From NCBI GenBank assembly GCA_029718625.1, contig CM056387.1, forward strand, positions 37,581,244 through 37,645,243: 64,000 nt of DNA. Reading direction: 5' to 3'. Position numbers and translations under genes: made by a program. Below are positions 21,810-33,353 of the stretch, in pieces. The notes below the pieces were generated by a model. That model was not told the origin of the DNA and made no database searches. It saw only the letters and a program-made list of their open reading frames with translations. This DNA comes from Synaphobranchus kaupii (taxonomy: Eukaryota > Chordata > Actinopteri > Anguilliformes > Synaphobranchidae). Positions within the stretch are counted from its first letter, which is position 1, and every line of letters begins with the position of its first letter.

Positions 21810-23884
21810 ACTATTCTGTATATTATAGATAATTAGTGACACTGATTTATAAATAATTATTTGAAATACCTTAACCCTATAGACACCAGGTAAAACTTAT
21901 TGCATGTTTTGGGTAGTAATAGAAATATTGAGGGATCTACAGGAATGTTTTCAGATTTTATCAGTTTTTATAAGAGTTAAAGTATCTCAATGAGAACAGA
22001 TTTCTTAAATTTCACCTTGGAACTTCTTTAAAATATTTTGATTATTTTGTTACATCCTTGATGTATACAGGTATTCTATTTCTAATAGTTTTTAATATAA
22101 ATCATATAAAAACAGTAAATGCAAGAGGCTCAATGTCAAGTGTGTGTTTATAAAGTCTTCATGAAGCATTTATAACGCCTTCATTAACACGGGGGTAGTT
22201 TTAATAAGTCCTTCACAGCACATGGGCCGGAATGTCACTCGAGGTTGACGCTAAGGCCAGTGACCTTTTACGTTATGTTTTGTCATCCTTCATAAAGCAC
22301 TGAATTTCCTTATGAATGCTCATATATACTTATAAGAGACTTTACAAGAAGTCTGTTAGAAATGCATACTATATGTCAGAGTGTGACCAAGGCCAGTGTG
22401 GCATTGCACAAGAGATACCACGCAAACGTTTTCGTCTTTTTTTTGGTTTTGTTATATTTTAGGGTATTCAGCTTTACTGGACAGCACAGTGTAGAGAGAC
22501 AGGAAGAATGAGGAGCGAGAGTGAGAGAGACAATCGACAAAGGCCCAGATTTGAAACCGCTGACGTGGCGGCTTGCAATGAGCATGCGGACGGTGCTCTT
22601 CCAGGCTACGTCACCGTGACACCCTCTCGTCTCTTTTTTAATACACAGTGTGCCATATTAGCCCAGTTCTTTTGTGGTTTAGCAACTGGCTGTTGTTTTC
22701 ATACATTCATCTAAGGCGCTCACGTGTTCAACCATCTCGGAACACGAGCGTGCTCACATGATCTCATCAGCTGTGTCCTCTTAGCCTCTCCTAGCCGGTT
22801 TTTAATGTAATTTCCGGAGCATCGTGGAAATGCAACCCATTCATATTCAGTTTTTTTTTATTGAATATGTTGCTTGGGGCAGCACCCCTAATGTGCAGTG
22901 GATATAGATGTTTAGCATCAAATTAACACAAGAGTGGCATTAGGGACACGAGACTGCTGTTTTTTTTTTTTGTTGTAGTTTTTATAGTAACTGTAGTTCT
23001 GAGTGTCGTCATGGCAGAAGAGCAGATATGAGCAGGGAGCCATTTTAGGTGCGGAATCTTCCGCCTCCCTCCTGACCGCATTAAGAGCCCCGTGGCCGTG
23101 CGAGCCGGCGGGTAATTCCGCGCCCCTTGCCTTTCGCGTCTCGCGGTCCCCCCGCCATTAGATAGCGCCGCGGCTCGTGATGTACGAACCGCGGCAAGGA
23201 AAAAGGCGGGCTCATGGTTATTCATGACTTTACGAAGCGGCGCGGCTCAGCCGGTCTCCCCAGATTTCCTTTTAAGGAAGGGAGCCCGGCGTGATGGAGC
23301 GGAGGAGCGGAGGAGCAGAGGGGAGACTCTCCCCGCCCACCCGCCCCCCCCGCCCGCCGCAGTCCACATCACAGCACATCGCCTGCCTTTTTCTTTTTTC
23401 TTTTTTCTTTTCTTTTCTTCCTGCGCTCAGCCTTTTGATTTCTCCTCCGCTATTATTTCTGACGGAGGTAATTTCTTTGACCTCTAAAAGTCACATTCTC
23501 ATTTCCTCTCATCAAAAAAATTAATAAATAAAAAATCCTGGGGTCTTCACCTTTTTCACGATTGTTCTCTTAATGTATTAAAATGACACCATTTGCCAGA
23601 GTGATTTCTCTGTATCCGGGTTGAATGGGAGGGGGTCCAAATCCTGATAGCGAGCTATCTGTCAGCCAAAGGTTATGCACAACACATACGGCACTCCCCA
23701 CCCCCCAAAAAAACATCTCTTAAAAACACCCGCGTGAAGAGGGGCGGTGTCCCCTAGATGGTCCGAAAAAAATAGGGTGCTGTAAGGACATAAACAAACA
23801 CGTCAAATAAAATTAATTTAAAAATCTCCACATTTGTTAGAAAAAAAAAAAGCATTGGACCCACCGTGTGATGGAGGCCTGCAT
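21810..23884. other. Non-coding sequence
   Basis: Unique AT-rich sequence to about 22100, then a possible old dispersed repeat at 22130-22350 (phrases such as GTCTTCATGAAGCATTTATA and CTTCATAAAGCAC recur in both orientations, as in fish DNA-element remnants). A CpG-rich patch at 22990-23350 is listed separately. No exon is supported. Confidence 0.4.
22990..23350. promoter_or_regulatory. CpG-rich patch, possible regulatory element
   Basis: CpG density is well above the surroundings (GCGCCGCGGCTCG, GAACCGCGGCAAGG, AAGCGGCGCGGCTC), together with GGTAATTCCGCG, TTATTCATGAC and GCCATTAGATAG. It could be a CpG island or a CpG-containing enhancer. No transcription start can be assigned. Confidence 0.3.
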
Positions 23885-25464
23885 CACCTGTATACTAAAG
23901 GGCTTTTACCCAGCCGTACACAGCCCCTAGTGCCAGATCACCTGTATACTAAAGGGCTTTTTACCCAGCCGTACACAGCCCCTAGTGGCCAGATCACCTG
24001 TATACTAAAGGGCTTTTACCCAGCCGTACACAGCCCCTAGTGCCAGATCACCTGTATACTAAAGGGCTTTTACCCAGCCGTACACAGCCCCTAGTGCCAG
24101 ATCACCTGTATACTAAAGGGCATTTACCCAGCCGTACACAGCCCTGAGTGCCAGGTCACCTGTATACTAAAGGGCTTTTACCCAGCCGTGCACAGCCCCG
24201 AGTGCCAGGTCACCTGTATACTAAAGGGCTTTTACCCAGCCGTGCACAGCCCCTAGTGCCAGATCACCTGTACACTAAAGGGCATTTACCCAGCCATACA
24301 CAGCCCTGAGTGCCAGATCACCTGTACACTAAAGGGCATTTACCCAGCCGTACACAGCCCCTAGTGTCAGATCACCTGTATACTAAAGGGCATTTACCCA
24401 GCCGTACACAGCCCTGAGTGCCAGGTCACCTGTATACTAAAGGGCTTTTACCCAGCCGTGCACAGCCCCGAGTGCCAGGTCACCTGTATACTAAAGGGCT
24501 TTTACCCAGCCGTACACAGCCCTGAGTGCCAGATCACCTGTACACTAAAGGGCTTTTACCCAGCCGTACACAGCCCCTAGTGCCAGATCACCTGTACACT
24601 AAAGGGCTTTTACCCAGCCGTGCACAGCCCCTAGTGCCAGATCACCTGTACACTAAAGGGCATTTACCCAGCCGTACACAGCCCTGAGTGCCAGATCACC
24701 TGTATACTAAAGGGCTTTTACCCAGCCGTGCACAGCCCCTAGTGCCAGGTCACCTGTATACTAAAGGGCTTTTACCCAGCCGTGCACAGCCCCGAGTGCC
24801 AGGTCACCTGTATACTAAAGGGCTTTTACCCAGCCGTACACAGCCCCTAGTGCCAGATCACCTGTATACTAAAGGGCATTTACCCAGCCGTACACAGCCC
24901 CTAGTACCAGGTCACCTGTACACTAAAGGGCATTTACCCAGCCATACACAGCCCTGAGTGCCAGATCACCTGTACACTAAAGGGCATTTACCCAGCCGTA
25001 CACAGCCCCTAGTGCCAGATCACCTGTACACTAAAGGGCTTTTACCCAGCCGTGCACAGCCCCGAGTGCCAGGTCACCTGTATACTAAAGGGCTTTTACC
25101 CAGCCGTGCACAGCCCCTAGTGCCAGATCACCTGTACACTAAAGGGCTTTTACCCAGCCGTGCACAGCCCCGAGTGCCAGGTCACCTGTATACTAAAGGG
25201 CTTTTACCCAAGCCGTGCACAGCCCCTAGTGCCAGGTCACCTGTATACTAAAGGGCTTTTTTACCCAGCTGTGCACAGCCCCGAGTGCCAGGTCACCTGT
25301 ATACTAAAGGGCTTTTACCCAGCCATACACAGCCCCTAGTGCCAGATCACCTGTATACTAAAGGGCTTTTACCCAGCCGTACACAGCCCCGAGTGCCAGA
25401 TCACCTGTACACTAAAGGGCTTTTACCCAGCCGTACACAGCCCCGAGTGTCAGATCACCTGTAC
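23885..25464. repeat. 54-bp minisatellite, about 29 copies
   Basis: The unit runs CACCTGTATACTAAAGGGCT, TTTACCCAGCCGTACACAGC, CCCTAGTGCCAGAT. Common variants are TATACT/TACACT, GGGCTT/GGGCAT, CGTACAC/CGTGCAC and CCCTAG/CCCGAG/CCTGAG, shuffled in short blocks. Every unit starts with the E-box CACCTG. As 54 is divisible by three, stop-free frames of up to 116 codons occur; they are artefacts. The array ends cleanly at CACCTGTACAGGCC. Confidence 0.95.
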
Positions 25465-25845
25465 AGGCCTTGGCACCAGGGTGCATTCTCCAAAACCCCG
25501 CCCGCTTTTGCAGCATCGCCCAATCACATTGAGTCTCTCTGGCTTAGCGGAGGAGTAATGGGTACAGGCATCAGCGCTCTGCTGTTCTCTGCGTACTGCT
25601 GGCGAACCGAAAATCAGCAACAACAGTCATCGTAATTCAAAAATAGCCGCTCCCTATTTGTCTTGTAAACGACTTTTTAATGATAATCAGGTCAGAGTCA
25701 TCTATCATAGGAGCGCAGGCCTGCCTGAGTCTGTGATAGAAGCTCCTCCTATGAGTAAATGGTGTCTATTTATTACCACCCAACAGCAGTCTGCACACAT
25801 CATTATGCATCTTACAACCAGTTGTGCGGGACACCTGCTTATGAG
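25465..25845. other. Non-coding sequence
   Basis: Unique sequence between two arrays with no recognisable gene or element. Confidence 0.4.
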
Positions 25846-25958
25846 TGTGTGTCTGTGTTTATGTATGCGAGATGGAGGCCAGTAGGCCTGTGTGTGTGTA
25901 AGATTCTGGTCTGTCCTTCTGTGTGTGTGTGTGTGTCTGTCTGTCTGTCTGCGTGTGT

Positions 25959-25996
<38 letters not shown>

Positions 25997-26420
25997 TTGC
26001 ATGTGTGTTTGCGTGTGTGTGTTTATGTATGTGAGATGGAGGCCAGTAGGCCTGCGTGTGTGTAAGATTCTGTCTGTCCTTCTGTGTGCGTGTGCGTGTG
26101 TGTTCGCATGTGTGTTTGCGTGTGTGTGTTTATGTATGCGAGATGTAGGCCTGTGTGTGTAAGATTCTGTCTGTCCTTCTGTGTGTGTGTGTGTGTGTGT
26201 CTGTCTATCTGCGTGTGTGTGTGTGTGTGCGTGAACGTGTGTGTGTGTGTGTGTTTGCATGTGTGTTTGCGTGTGTGTGTGTGTTTATGTATGTGAGATG
26301 GAGGCCGTGTGTGTGTGTGTGTGTGTGTGGCTGTCTGTTTTTTCTGTGTGTGTTTGTCTGTTTGAGAATGCGTATGTGTGTTTGCATGTGTGTGTGCGTG
26401 CGTGTGAGAGAGAGTGTGTT
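25846..26420. repeat. TG-rich higher-order repeat
   Basis: A block containing GTTTATGTATGCGAGATGGA followed by GGCCTGTGTGTGTGTAAG and a CTGTCCTTCTGTG segment occurs about four times (near 25856, 26020, 26127, 26282), joined by TG runs of variable length. Repeat length is about 105-165 bp, so whole blocks, not only TG units, have been amplified. Confidence 0.85.
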
Positions 26421-28174
26421 TGCTGACAACCTGTCTCCACAGTGGAAATACAGCTTGTTTGCTCATGCTTTAATGAATGAATGAACGGCTGGTTGATTGA
26501 ATGAGTGAATGGAATGGCTAAATGGCCCCTATTGTGCCTCCCTCCAAGCCTCGCGAGCGGCACAGGGAAGCCGGTGACACAAAAGGGAAACGCCACTACT
26601 CGCCGAGAATGACAATTTCCTGCCGTTTGTTTTGTGCCGCGGCGCTCGTACCGCACAGCGTGTCCTCACGGCCCATTAAAAGCAGCGCCCCCCCCCCACC
26701 CCCCTGAGGATTTTTGATCTCATTAATAGCCACCCTCTCTTTCGGAGGGAAAATGAAGCGCGTCGGGCACGAGAGGAGAGAAAGCCGTCCCTTTGTACTT
26801 TTAACACAAGTTAAGTTTGTACCGCGACTCGCTGCGTGTGCAAGATAAAGGCAAATTAAGTTAAGCGCTGGGACAAGCAGCGGCACCGGCGTCCGCCCGC
26901 CCGCCCAATCCCGCCTCAGCGGGGAACCGGAGGCGCAGCCACGCCGCCGCCGCCCGCCGCCGCCGTCGTTTTAAACGGATGCGATAAACGATGCAAATTC
27001 GCCCACCGCCGCCAAATGCCGGCCTTTATACAGAGTGATTGTTGTGCTGTCAGCCGCCATTTGCATGAGAATGGGGAGCTCTAATTGGCCGCCCTGGCCC
27101 CGGTGGCTTCCGAAACGGGATCAAGGAGCAACACAAGACTCAATTCAATCGTGGAGAATTTTCCGCATCTTTCCGGACGCTATGCCGGGGTCTTTTTGGA
27201 TGTGGGATCATTTTCAGCCTCCCTTCGCCCCCTGTGGACCCCCCTCAGAAAGAGCACTCTACCCTGCTGCTCTCCACAACCGCCACCGTGATTAAACGTT
27301 TAACATATACTTTGTCTTTACAGTCTTGCATTAAAACCCAAAAGGAGTCGGCCTGGTGGGGGTGGGGTGGGGGTGGGGTGGGTGTAGGGCTGTGAGCGTG
27401 CTGCTGTAGGGAGCCCCCCCTGTCCCCCCCCCCCCCCCCCACCTTTCTTTAATAATAAATGATGGATGTTTCAAATTAGAAAACAGTGCTGAGAAAATCC
27501 AATTTGGTCCCAAGCTTTGGAGGCAGAATAAGAAATAGATAAATAAATAAATAAATAAATAAAAAATAATAAAGAAGAATTGTGTATTAAGGGCTTTTGT
27601 TTTAATATGTGCACTGGGGATCCCGGCGCGTGATTTAATGCCGGTTGCGAAATGGCCGCTATTATGTACTATTAACAAATCAACCCGGTTTCACCCGAAA
27701 GTGGATCTTTAGCACTTTAGCGAGCAGTAGGTGGTCTGTCCACTGTGACAACTGATTTATAGTGCACACTTATAATCACATCAGAGGGAAATGAGGGGGA
27801 GATGGAATTCGCATGGTGTGGGTGGGGGGCTGGGGCGGCTGGGGTTCTGTACATTTTAATATTTTACTGCTTGGTAATTTACCCTTATTTATCCGTCTCT
27901 TTAACCTCTGTTTTTTTAATCTGGGTTTTTTTTTTTTTGTTTGTTAAATTTTTCTTATGTTCCCATCTTCTGAAGTGAAATGAGGTGTATCGCTCGCTGT
28001 CTGGTCCTCTCTTTTCCTGCCCCCACCCCCCCATGTCTGTCCTTTCTGCTTCTGTTCGCTTCCTGCTGCCCCCCTCAAAGTTCAGCCCCCCCCCCCAAAA
28101 AAAAAAACCCTCATCCCTCATCCCTCTGGTTCCACATCACAATCCTCAGATCATCCTGCCCCGCAGTCTGTCTG
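26421..28174. other. Non-coding sequence
   Basis: Includes a CpG/octamer patch (26880-27090, listed separately), a G-rich tract at 27356-27390 (GGGGGTGGGGTGGGGGTGGG, quadruplex-prone), poly(C) at about 27427-27440 and an (AAAT)n run at 27536-27563. No exon is supported. Confidence 0.4.
26880..27090. promoter_or_regulatory. CpG-rich patch with two POU octamers
   Basis: A GCC/CpG-rich segment (GCCGCCGCCGCCCGCCGCC) is followed by ATGCAAAT at 26991-26998 and ATTTGCAT at 27059-27066, octamers in opposite orientation 60 bp apart. The segment also has GAGCTCTAATTGGCCG. This arrangement suggests a developmental regulatory element; function is not demonstrated. Confidence 0.35.
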
Positions 28175-28517
28175 TGAATGCTCTAGTAGTCTGTGTTAGC
28201 GCTGAATTCTCTAGCCCGTGTTAGCACTGAATGCTCTAGCCTGTGTTAGCGCTGAATGCTCTAGCCCATGTTAGCGCTGAATGCTCTAGTCTGTGTTAGC
28301 GCTGAATGCTCTAGCCTGTGTTAGCACTGAATGCTCTAGTCCTGTGTTAGCGCTGAATGCTCTAGCCCGTGTTAGCGCTGAATGCTCTAGCCTGTGTTAG
28401 CACTGAATGCTCTAGTCTGTGTTAGCGCTGAATGCTCTAGCCCGTGTTAGCGCTGAATGCTCTAGCCTGTGTTAGCGCTGAATGCTCTAGCCCATGTTAG
28501 CGCTGAATGCTCTAGCC
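28175..28517. repeat. 25-bp minisatellite, left part
   Basis: Unit of 25 bp with GTGTTAGCGCTGAATGCTCT and AGCCC/AGTCT endings, about 13 copies. It is separated from its continuation at 28722-29288 by a hAT MITE. Variants GCGCTG/GCACTG and CCCGTG/CCTGTG/TCTGTG/CCCATG shuffle along the array. AGCGCT is a 6-bp palindrome in most units. Confidence 0.95.
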
Positions 28518-28721
28518 CACGGGTGTCAAACTGCGGTCCTGGAGGGCCGCAGTGTCTGCTGGTTTTTGGTGCGTTTCAGCACAAGTGATTAATTTAAGTC
28601 AATGATTGGCTAAGAAGTCCACACACCTTGTTCTCAATGCTTTACCTGGGTACTGATTGAAAGGAAACCACAAATACCTGTAGACACTGCGGCCCTCCAG
28701 GACTGGAGTTTGACACCCCTG
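28518..28721. mobile_element. hAT-type MITE, copy 2, inside the minisatellite
   Basis: A 204-bp element with ends CACGGGTGTCAAACTG and AGTTTGACACCCCTG; the inverted repeats extend to GGTCCTGGAGGGCCGCAGTG and CACTGCGGCCCTCCAGGAC. It is flanked by a perfect 8-bp duplication CTCTAGCC (28510-28517 and 28722-28729), and that duplicated sequence is part of the minisatellite unit, so the insertion is later than the array at this position. The interior differs from copies 1 and 3, so it belongs to another subfamily sharing the same ends. No coding capacity. Confidence 0.92.
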
Positions 28722-29288
28722 CTCTAGCCCGTGTTAGCACTGAATGCTCTAGCCTGTGTTAGCACTGAATGCTCTAGCCTGTGTTAGCGCTAAATGCTCT
28801 AGCCCATGTTAGCACTGAATGCTCTAGTCTGTGTTAGCGCTAAATGCTCTAGCCCGTGTTAGCACTGAATGCTCTAGTCTGTGTTAGCGCTAAATGCTCT
28901 AGCCCGTGTTAGCGCTGAATGCTCTAGTCTATGTTAACGCTGAATGCTCTAGCCCGTGTTAGCACTGAATGCTTTAGCCTGTGTTAGCGCTGAATGCTCT
29001 AGCCCATGTTAGCGCTGAATGCTCTAGCCCATGTTAGCGCTGAATGCTCTAGTCTGTGTTAGCGCTGAATGCTCTAGTCTATGTTAGCGCTGAATGCTCT
29101 AGCCCGTGTTAGCACTGAATGCTCTAGCCTGTGTTAGCGCTGAATGCTCTAGCCCATGTTAGCGCTGAATGCTCTAGTCTGTGTTAGCGCTGAATGCTCT
29201 AGTCTGTGTTAGCGCTAAATGCTCTAGTCTGTGTTAGCGCTGAATGCTCTAGCCCGTGTTAGCGCTGAATGCTCTAGCCTGTGTTAGT
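28722..29288. repeat. 25-bp minisatellite, right part
   Basis: Continuation of the 25-bp array after the hAT insertion, about 23 copies. GCGCTAAATGC and TTAACGCTG variants are frequent here but not on the left side. It ends at GTGTTAGTCTCTATAAGG. Confidence 0.95.
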
Positions 29289-29781
29289 CTCTATAAGGAG
29301 GCCGGCCTGAGCGGTGTTTCTGCCGTGGAGAGCAGGAGGAAGCCTGTTTTTTCACTTTTACCTCAGACTGGGGTATATTCCCCACAGTCACGTCCCTGCG
29401 AACCACATTTAAGCAAAGAATGAAAATATATACAAAAAATAAAAGGGAAATGGGAATTTCTGTTTAATGAACTGTTTCCCCAGAGCTTGGACAGGCCAAG
29501 AAGATCCATAAAATTAAAGACATAAAAAGCGAACAAAAAAAAAAAAAAGCCTGCAAAAAGCCCACATTTCCTGTCTTGGTTCCTACGACAATTGTGGAAA
29601 CTCAGGACACGCACACGTTAGACACATTCCATCATTTTCCTAAAATCAACGGAGAGGGGAGGGGGGGCAGGCTGTGTGTGTGGGGGGGGTAGACTTTGCT
29701 ACTCTCAATGTGCAATAATGGCTCTGATGTCATTTTAACATTTTTAAAAGGGCTATTTTTTCTTTTTTCCCTTTTTTTTAG
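29289..29781. other. Non-coding sequence upstream of a candidate exon
   Basis: Unique sequence with an A run (29536-29549) and G-rich tract (29650-29690). Nothing recognised. Confidence 0.4.
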
Positions 29782-29857
29782 GAACTTCAGAAAAGGCTGG
29801 ATGAGGCCCCATTGGCCGAAACTGCAGGCTGGCAGTGCTGTCTATTCCCCCAGCAAG
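29782..29857 (+). CDS. Candidate internal exon, unidentified
   Basis: A 76-nt segment lies between a strong acceptor (long T-rich run ending TTTTTTAG) and a good donor (CAAG before GTCAGT). Two frames are open. One reads ELQKRLDEAPLAETAG then WQCCLFPQQ and leaves phase 1; the other ends in AVYSPSK at phase 0. I recognise no family. The splice-like signals could occur by chance in 64 kb, and it could also be a non-coding RNA exon. Confidence 0.2.
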
Positions 29858-30011
29858 GTCAGTGTGAAGTGGGGCGGGGGGGGGGGCTCACACAAGTGCT
29901 AACAATATGTATACACTAGAAAAGGCCAGTGGTTATTCTCTGAGCCGTCTCAACAGACGCGCTAATCCACAGCACCTTTGTATTTATGCGCGTTAGCCGT
30001 TTATGCGGGTG
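29858..30011. other. Non-coding sequence
   Basis: Contains a poly(G) at about 29876-29887. Nothing recognised. Confidence 0.4.
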
Positions 30012-30110
30012 GGTGACTACTGAGTAACTCATGCTAAGCAGCTAGCTCGAGGGTGTGAAGGCACGTTCTCCCACCTGGGATTCAAACCTGCTCCCGTCTG
30101 CAGTATCAAA
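30012..30110 (-). mobile_element. Diverged tRNA-derived SINE fragment, copy C
   Basis: Read on the minus strand this segment has GCAGGTTTGAATCCCAGGTG (B box and its context), then CACCCTCGAGC, TGCTTAGCATGAGTTACTC and AGTAG. These match, in order and spacing, the middle of the SINE at 62420-62640 (TACCCTTGAGC, TACTTAACCTGAATTGCTTC). The A-box half and the LINE-like tail are not recognisable, so this is an old fragment. Confidence 0.6.
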
Positions 30111-30836
30111 CCTCTTATTCCGGAAGGGTATGAGTTCCGTTTTAAGGTAGCTGAAGGTCGCCAGCGTGGCCCTGTTGCACACGGCATGGTCGTAACAATG
30201 AGATTCCCATTTTTTCCCACCATCTCTCTCAGCAGTGTTTGGAATTACTGTATGGAATTTTGTTATTTCTGTCATGGAAGATTTTGGTTGGATGTCGGTC
30301 CGATCTGGAGTAGAGACCGCATCGCAGTTTTATTTCGCTTTTGGCCCCTTGTTAGCGATTTGAAGGGTACACCAGAGACCCGCGTGTGTGTGTGCGGACA
30401 GGACTAAAGAGGCTACAGATGCAGTTTAGTGCGATGCCGAAATCTCTGTTTAAATTGGCCGTTTCTGTCAGTCACAGCTTCCAACATCAGTCCCAGGAAC
30501 GTAGTTAAAATTATTATAATTTTTTTTACTTGGAAGACGTTTCTTCTGATTGAATTAAACCTGTGTGCCTTTCGGCGGTTAAAGTCCCGACGCGGCAAAT
30601 TTTCCCCTGCCAACAAAGGTTGTTTTCCTTAGTGTCGTTTCTCAGAACGACCTCCCTTGTTTTTTTGTTTTTTTTCCCCCTCCAAATGGCGGGCCTGATC
30701 TAATTTTTGTAGGTGAGCGTGGATTTTGAGCAACGTGTGTTTGGAGTCTTGACAGATATATTTCCCTCCCACCTTCAATAGGGACTGATTCAGAGGGACG
30801 TGTTCTTTATTAAATAACAAGTTGGCCCGAAGGTCA
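30111..30836. other. Non-coding sequence
   Basis: Unique mixed sequence; no exon or element supported. Confidence 0.4.
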
Positions 30837-30909
30837 GTTACTCGTCACCTCCAGGGGAGCCATTTTGGCTCTGTTACTCGTCACCTCCAGGGGAGCCATT
30901 TTGGCTCTG
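30837..30909. repeat. 36-bp tandem duplication
   Basis: Two identical copies of a 36-bp block starting GTTACTCGTCACCTCCAGGG and ending CATTTTGGCTCT. Confidence 0.9.
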
Positions 30910-33353
30910 CAAACGCATGAGCCATATAATTGCACAGAGGAAAAAGACCTGGCTAAGACAGCCAAACAGCACTTGGTCTTATTCGCACAAGGGGGATGAC
31001 GGAAACTCACACTCCTTTAGAGCTGCGGACCAGGGAATATGTTGTGATGAGAGGAAGAAGAGCTGTCAGCATAGGAAGATGAAGAGGGGGAGGAAGAGGT
31101 GGAGCAGGGGAAGAGATGATGACGACGCCGTTCGGGGCCGCGCTGCAGGCTGCCTGGCGCACTGGGGAGCGCAAGCTATCAGACGCGCGAAACGAAAAGC
31201 GAACAGCTGTGAGCACAGAACACATCCGCTGAGCGCCCGAGCACCACGGCCAACTGAACCTGTTTTACCCTTTAGCTCACTTCCTGATAAACGCTCTGCC
31301 TGCACATTATCCCCTCCCATCCACATGGCGGCCACTTGCAGGTTACCGGTTGTTGTGATTGACAGGTGGGCCTGCCCTGTGATTGGCCCTCGCTCTCCTG
31401 TAGTACTGCGAGGCCTGAGGGGAACATATCCCACTGGCATGGCTGCGGCGCATGCGCTTTGGCTGCGTGGTTGCTTGCATGTGTGCGTATTTCACAGCGG
31501 TGAGGCACACGAGTCGCAGTCAGTGATTCAAAAACTGTGGGGAGAAGAAAATACACAACAAACAAGAATCCTGTTATAATTTCAAACCAATCAAATGCTC
31601 CCATCCTCCTTCCCTCCCTTCCTCCTCTGCTTACAAACGGCTTCATCAGCTCTGTTCCCTGCTGCTGCTGCTGCTAATGTCGTCCCGGCTCTGAGTTTAA
31701 AGGCTTATTTTCATATTGCGCCGATGATTGGCAGTTGACCTTCACGGCGAGTTTATAACAAGCCTTTGAGAGTCCGCAGGTGACCACCATTGCCTGGGGA
31801 CAGCGTATTAATACTAATCTGATAGAATTACCAGGAACCAATTAATCTGCAGGACCAGCCCGGGCGGTGGTTCTTAAAGGGACAGCGTCCCAATATGGCT
31901 GGTGCTCAACGCAGCCGGGTGGAGAGGAGATCTAAAGGCAGGACATGCCTCCGCCGGACCAGAAAAGGCTACGAGGGACAGTGTCAACGGCTTACTCAAG
32001 GCAAATTGATAGTCGCCAAGAAATGTATGCGTACGGACATCCGCTGGGTCTGCGCGGACCTAACTTACATCTGAGCCGACCCAAAACTGACCCTGAGAGG
32101 ACCTCCGCCTAGGCAAGTCCCGCGCAACGGTCGTTTCTTGTGTCCTGTCCGCACGGACCTGCCGTTTCACCTACAAGCGTTCCTTCTGCATACTGTAACC
32201 TTCTGCCATGAAGGATGCCATTGTTGTTTTCAATTTTCACAGAAAGAATGATGGGAAATGTAGTCTACAAAGGGGGGTTGATACGCTCGACTATGAAAGG
32301 CAAAAGTCTGCGGATTATCCGTCCGCGAACGCGTTTCAAACACTCTGTAACCACCTTAACACAGCTAAAACTTCCCGTTAGCAAGAATTCAACGGAAAAT
32401 GGACGACCTGAAATTACCTCAGAACTGCGCCGTCTACAGTGTCGACCACTTACTTGCAGAACTAACAGTTCCTGCTTCTCCACTGCAGATGGGGCAGTTT
32501 TGAGGTCATTTGAGGTCATCCAGTTTCCGTCGAGTTCTGGCTGCTTTCTGTGGACCACCTGCAGAGGCGTCGTTAACGAGTGAAACTGTGTTTAACCGTA
32601 GGGTGTGATTCTAGTTCTGCTGCCAAAAAATCCAAGGAATACTTTTTTAGACCCAAATGGATACGCAGCAGTGCCAAGGTCTGTATTGATTTACTGATGA
32701 TAACCATCTGCTCCACACATAGATGCAAACACCTTAGCTCATGTCACGCGGGCCCTTTGAGTAAACGCTGTTTATAGCGTTACAGACTGTTCTTTACACA
32801 GCCGTGCTGTCAGAGATCACACTCTTTTCAGATCACAGTCTAATAATCGTGTTTTGTTTTGTTATCACTGCAAGAGCTACGCAGAGGCCACCAAGCAGTT
32901 TTCTAAAACATAGACCCAAGGAAAGTGTTTGTTAGAGTTAGAGCCTCAAAAAGCTCAGGAACTGCCAGCGTGAGACCCACACAAACCCATCATCTCTTCA
33001 CCTCTTTAAATATAAACCAGCGGTGACCCACTTGTAAGTTCACATATGGGCTTAAAAACCTCTGAACACTGACAACCGCTGGGCGGTTGGAATATCACAA
33101 AATTAATATTGCCCTCAAACATTCACACTGTATAATGCATTTGGTAATGTGTTCCAGACACATTATTTATACACGCATAATTATTTATGTATGCATATAA
33201 ATACACACGCTTTGTCCCGTGGAGGGATTGTGGGAACTGGAGCCTCATCCCACACAGGCAATTACAGCACAGGAACACGAGTGCACAGTGCCCGATCACG
33301 GCCAGCACAGGATGTCCAGCTTTTCCACACAGCAGGCCTGTCAAATGAGCTTC
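30910..33353. other. Unique non-coding sequence with one chance-length ORF
   Basis: The 220-codon frame at 30917-31579 is the longest free of tandem repeats, but its composition (Arg/Ser/His-rich, no domain) and the equally open antisense strand argue against a gene. A PBX/MEIS-type TGATTGACAG lies at 31356-31365, with two CCAAT-type ATTGG boxes near 31381 and 31716. Otherwise nothing is recognised. Confidence 0.4.

Noticed and set aside
22130..22350. Old DNA-transposon remnant
   Set aside because: Phrases such as CTTCATAAAGC are suggestive, but neither ends nor a second copy are present in the window.
30917..31579. 220-codon frame without tandem repeats
   Set aside because: Longest non-repeat frame, but with no recognisable domain, antisense equally open, and a length not remarkable for 64 kb of mixed-GC DNA in six frames.
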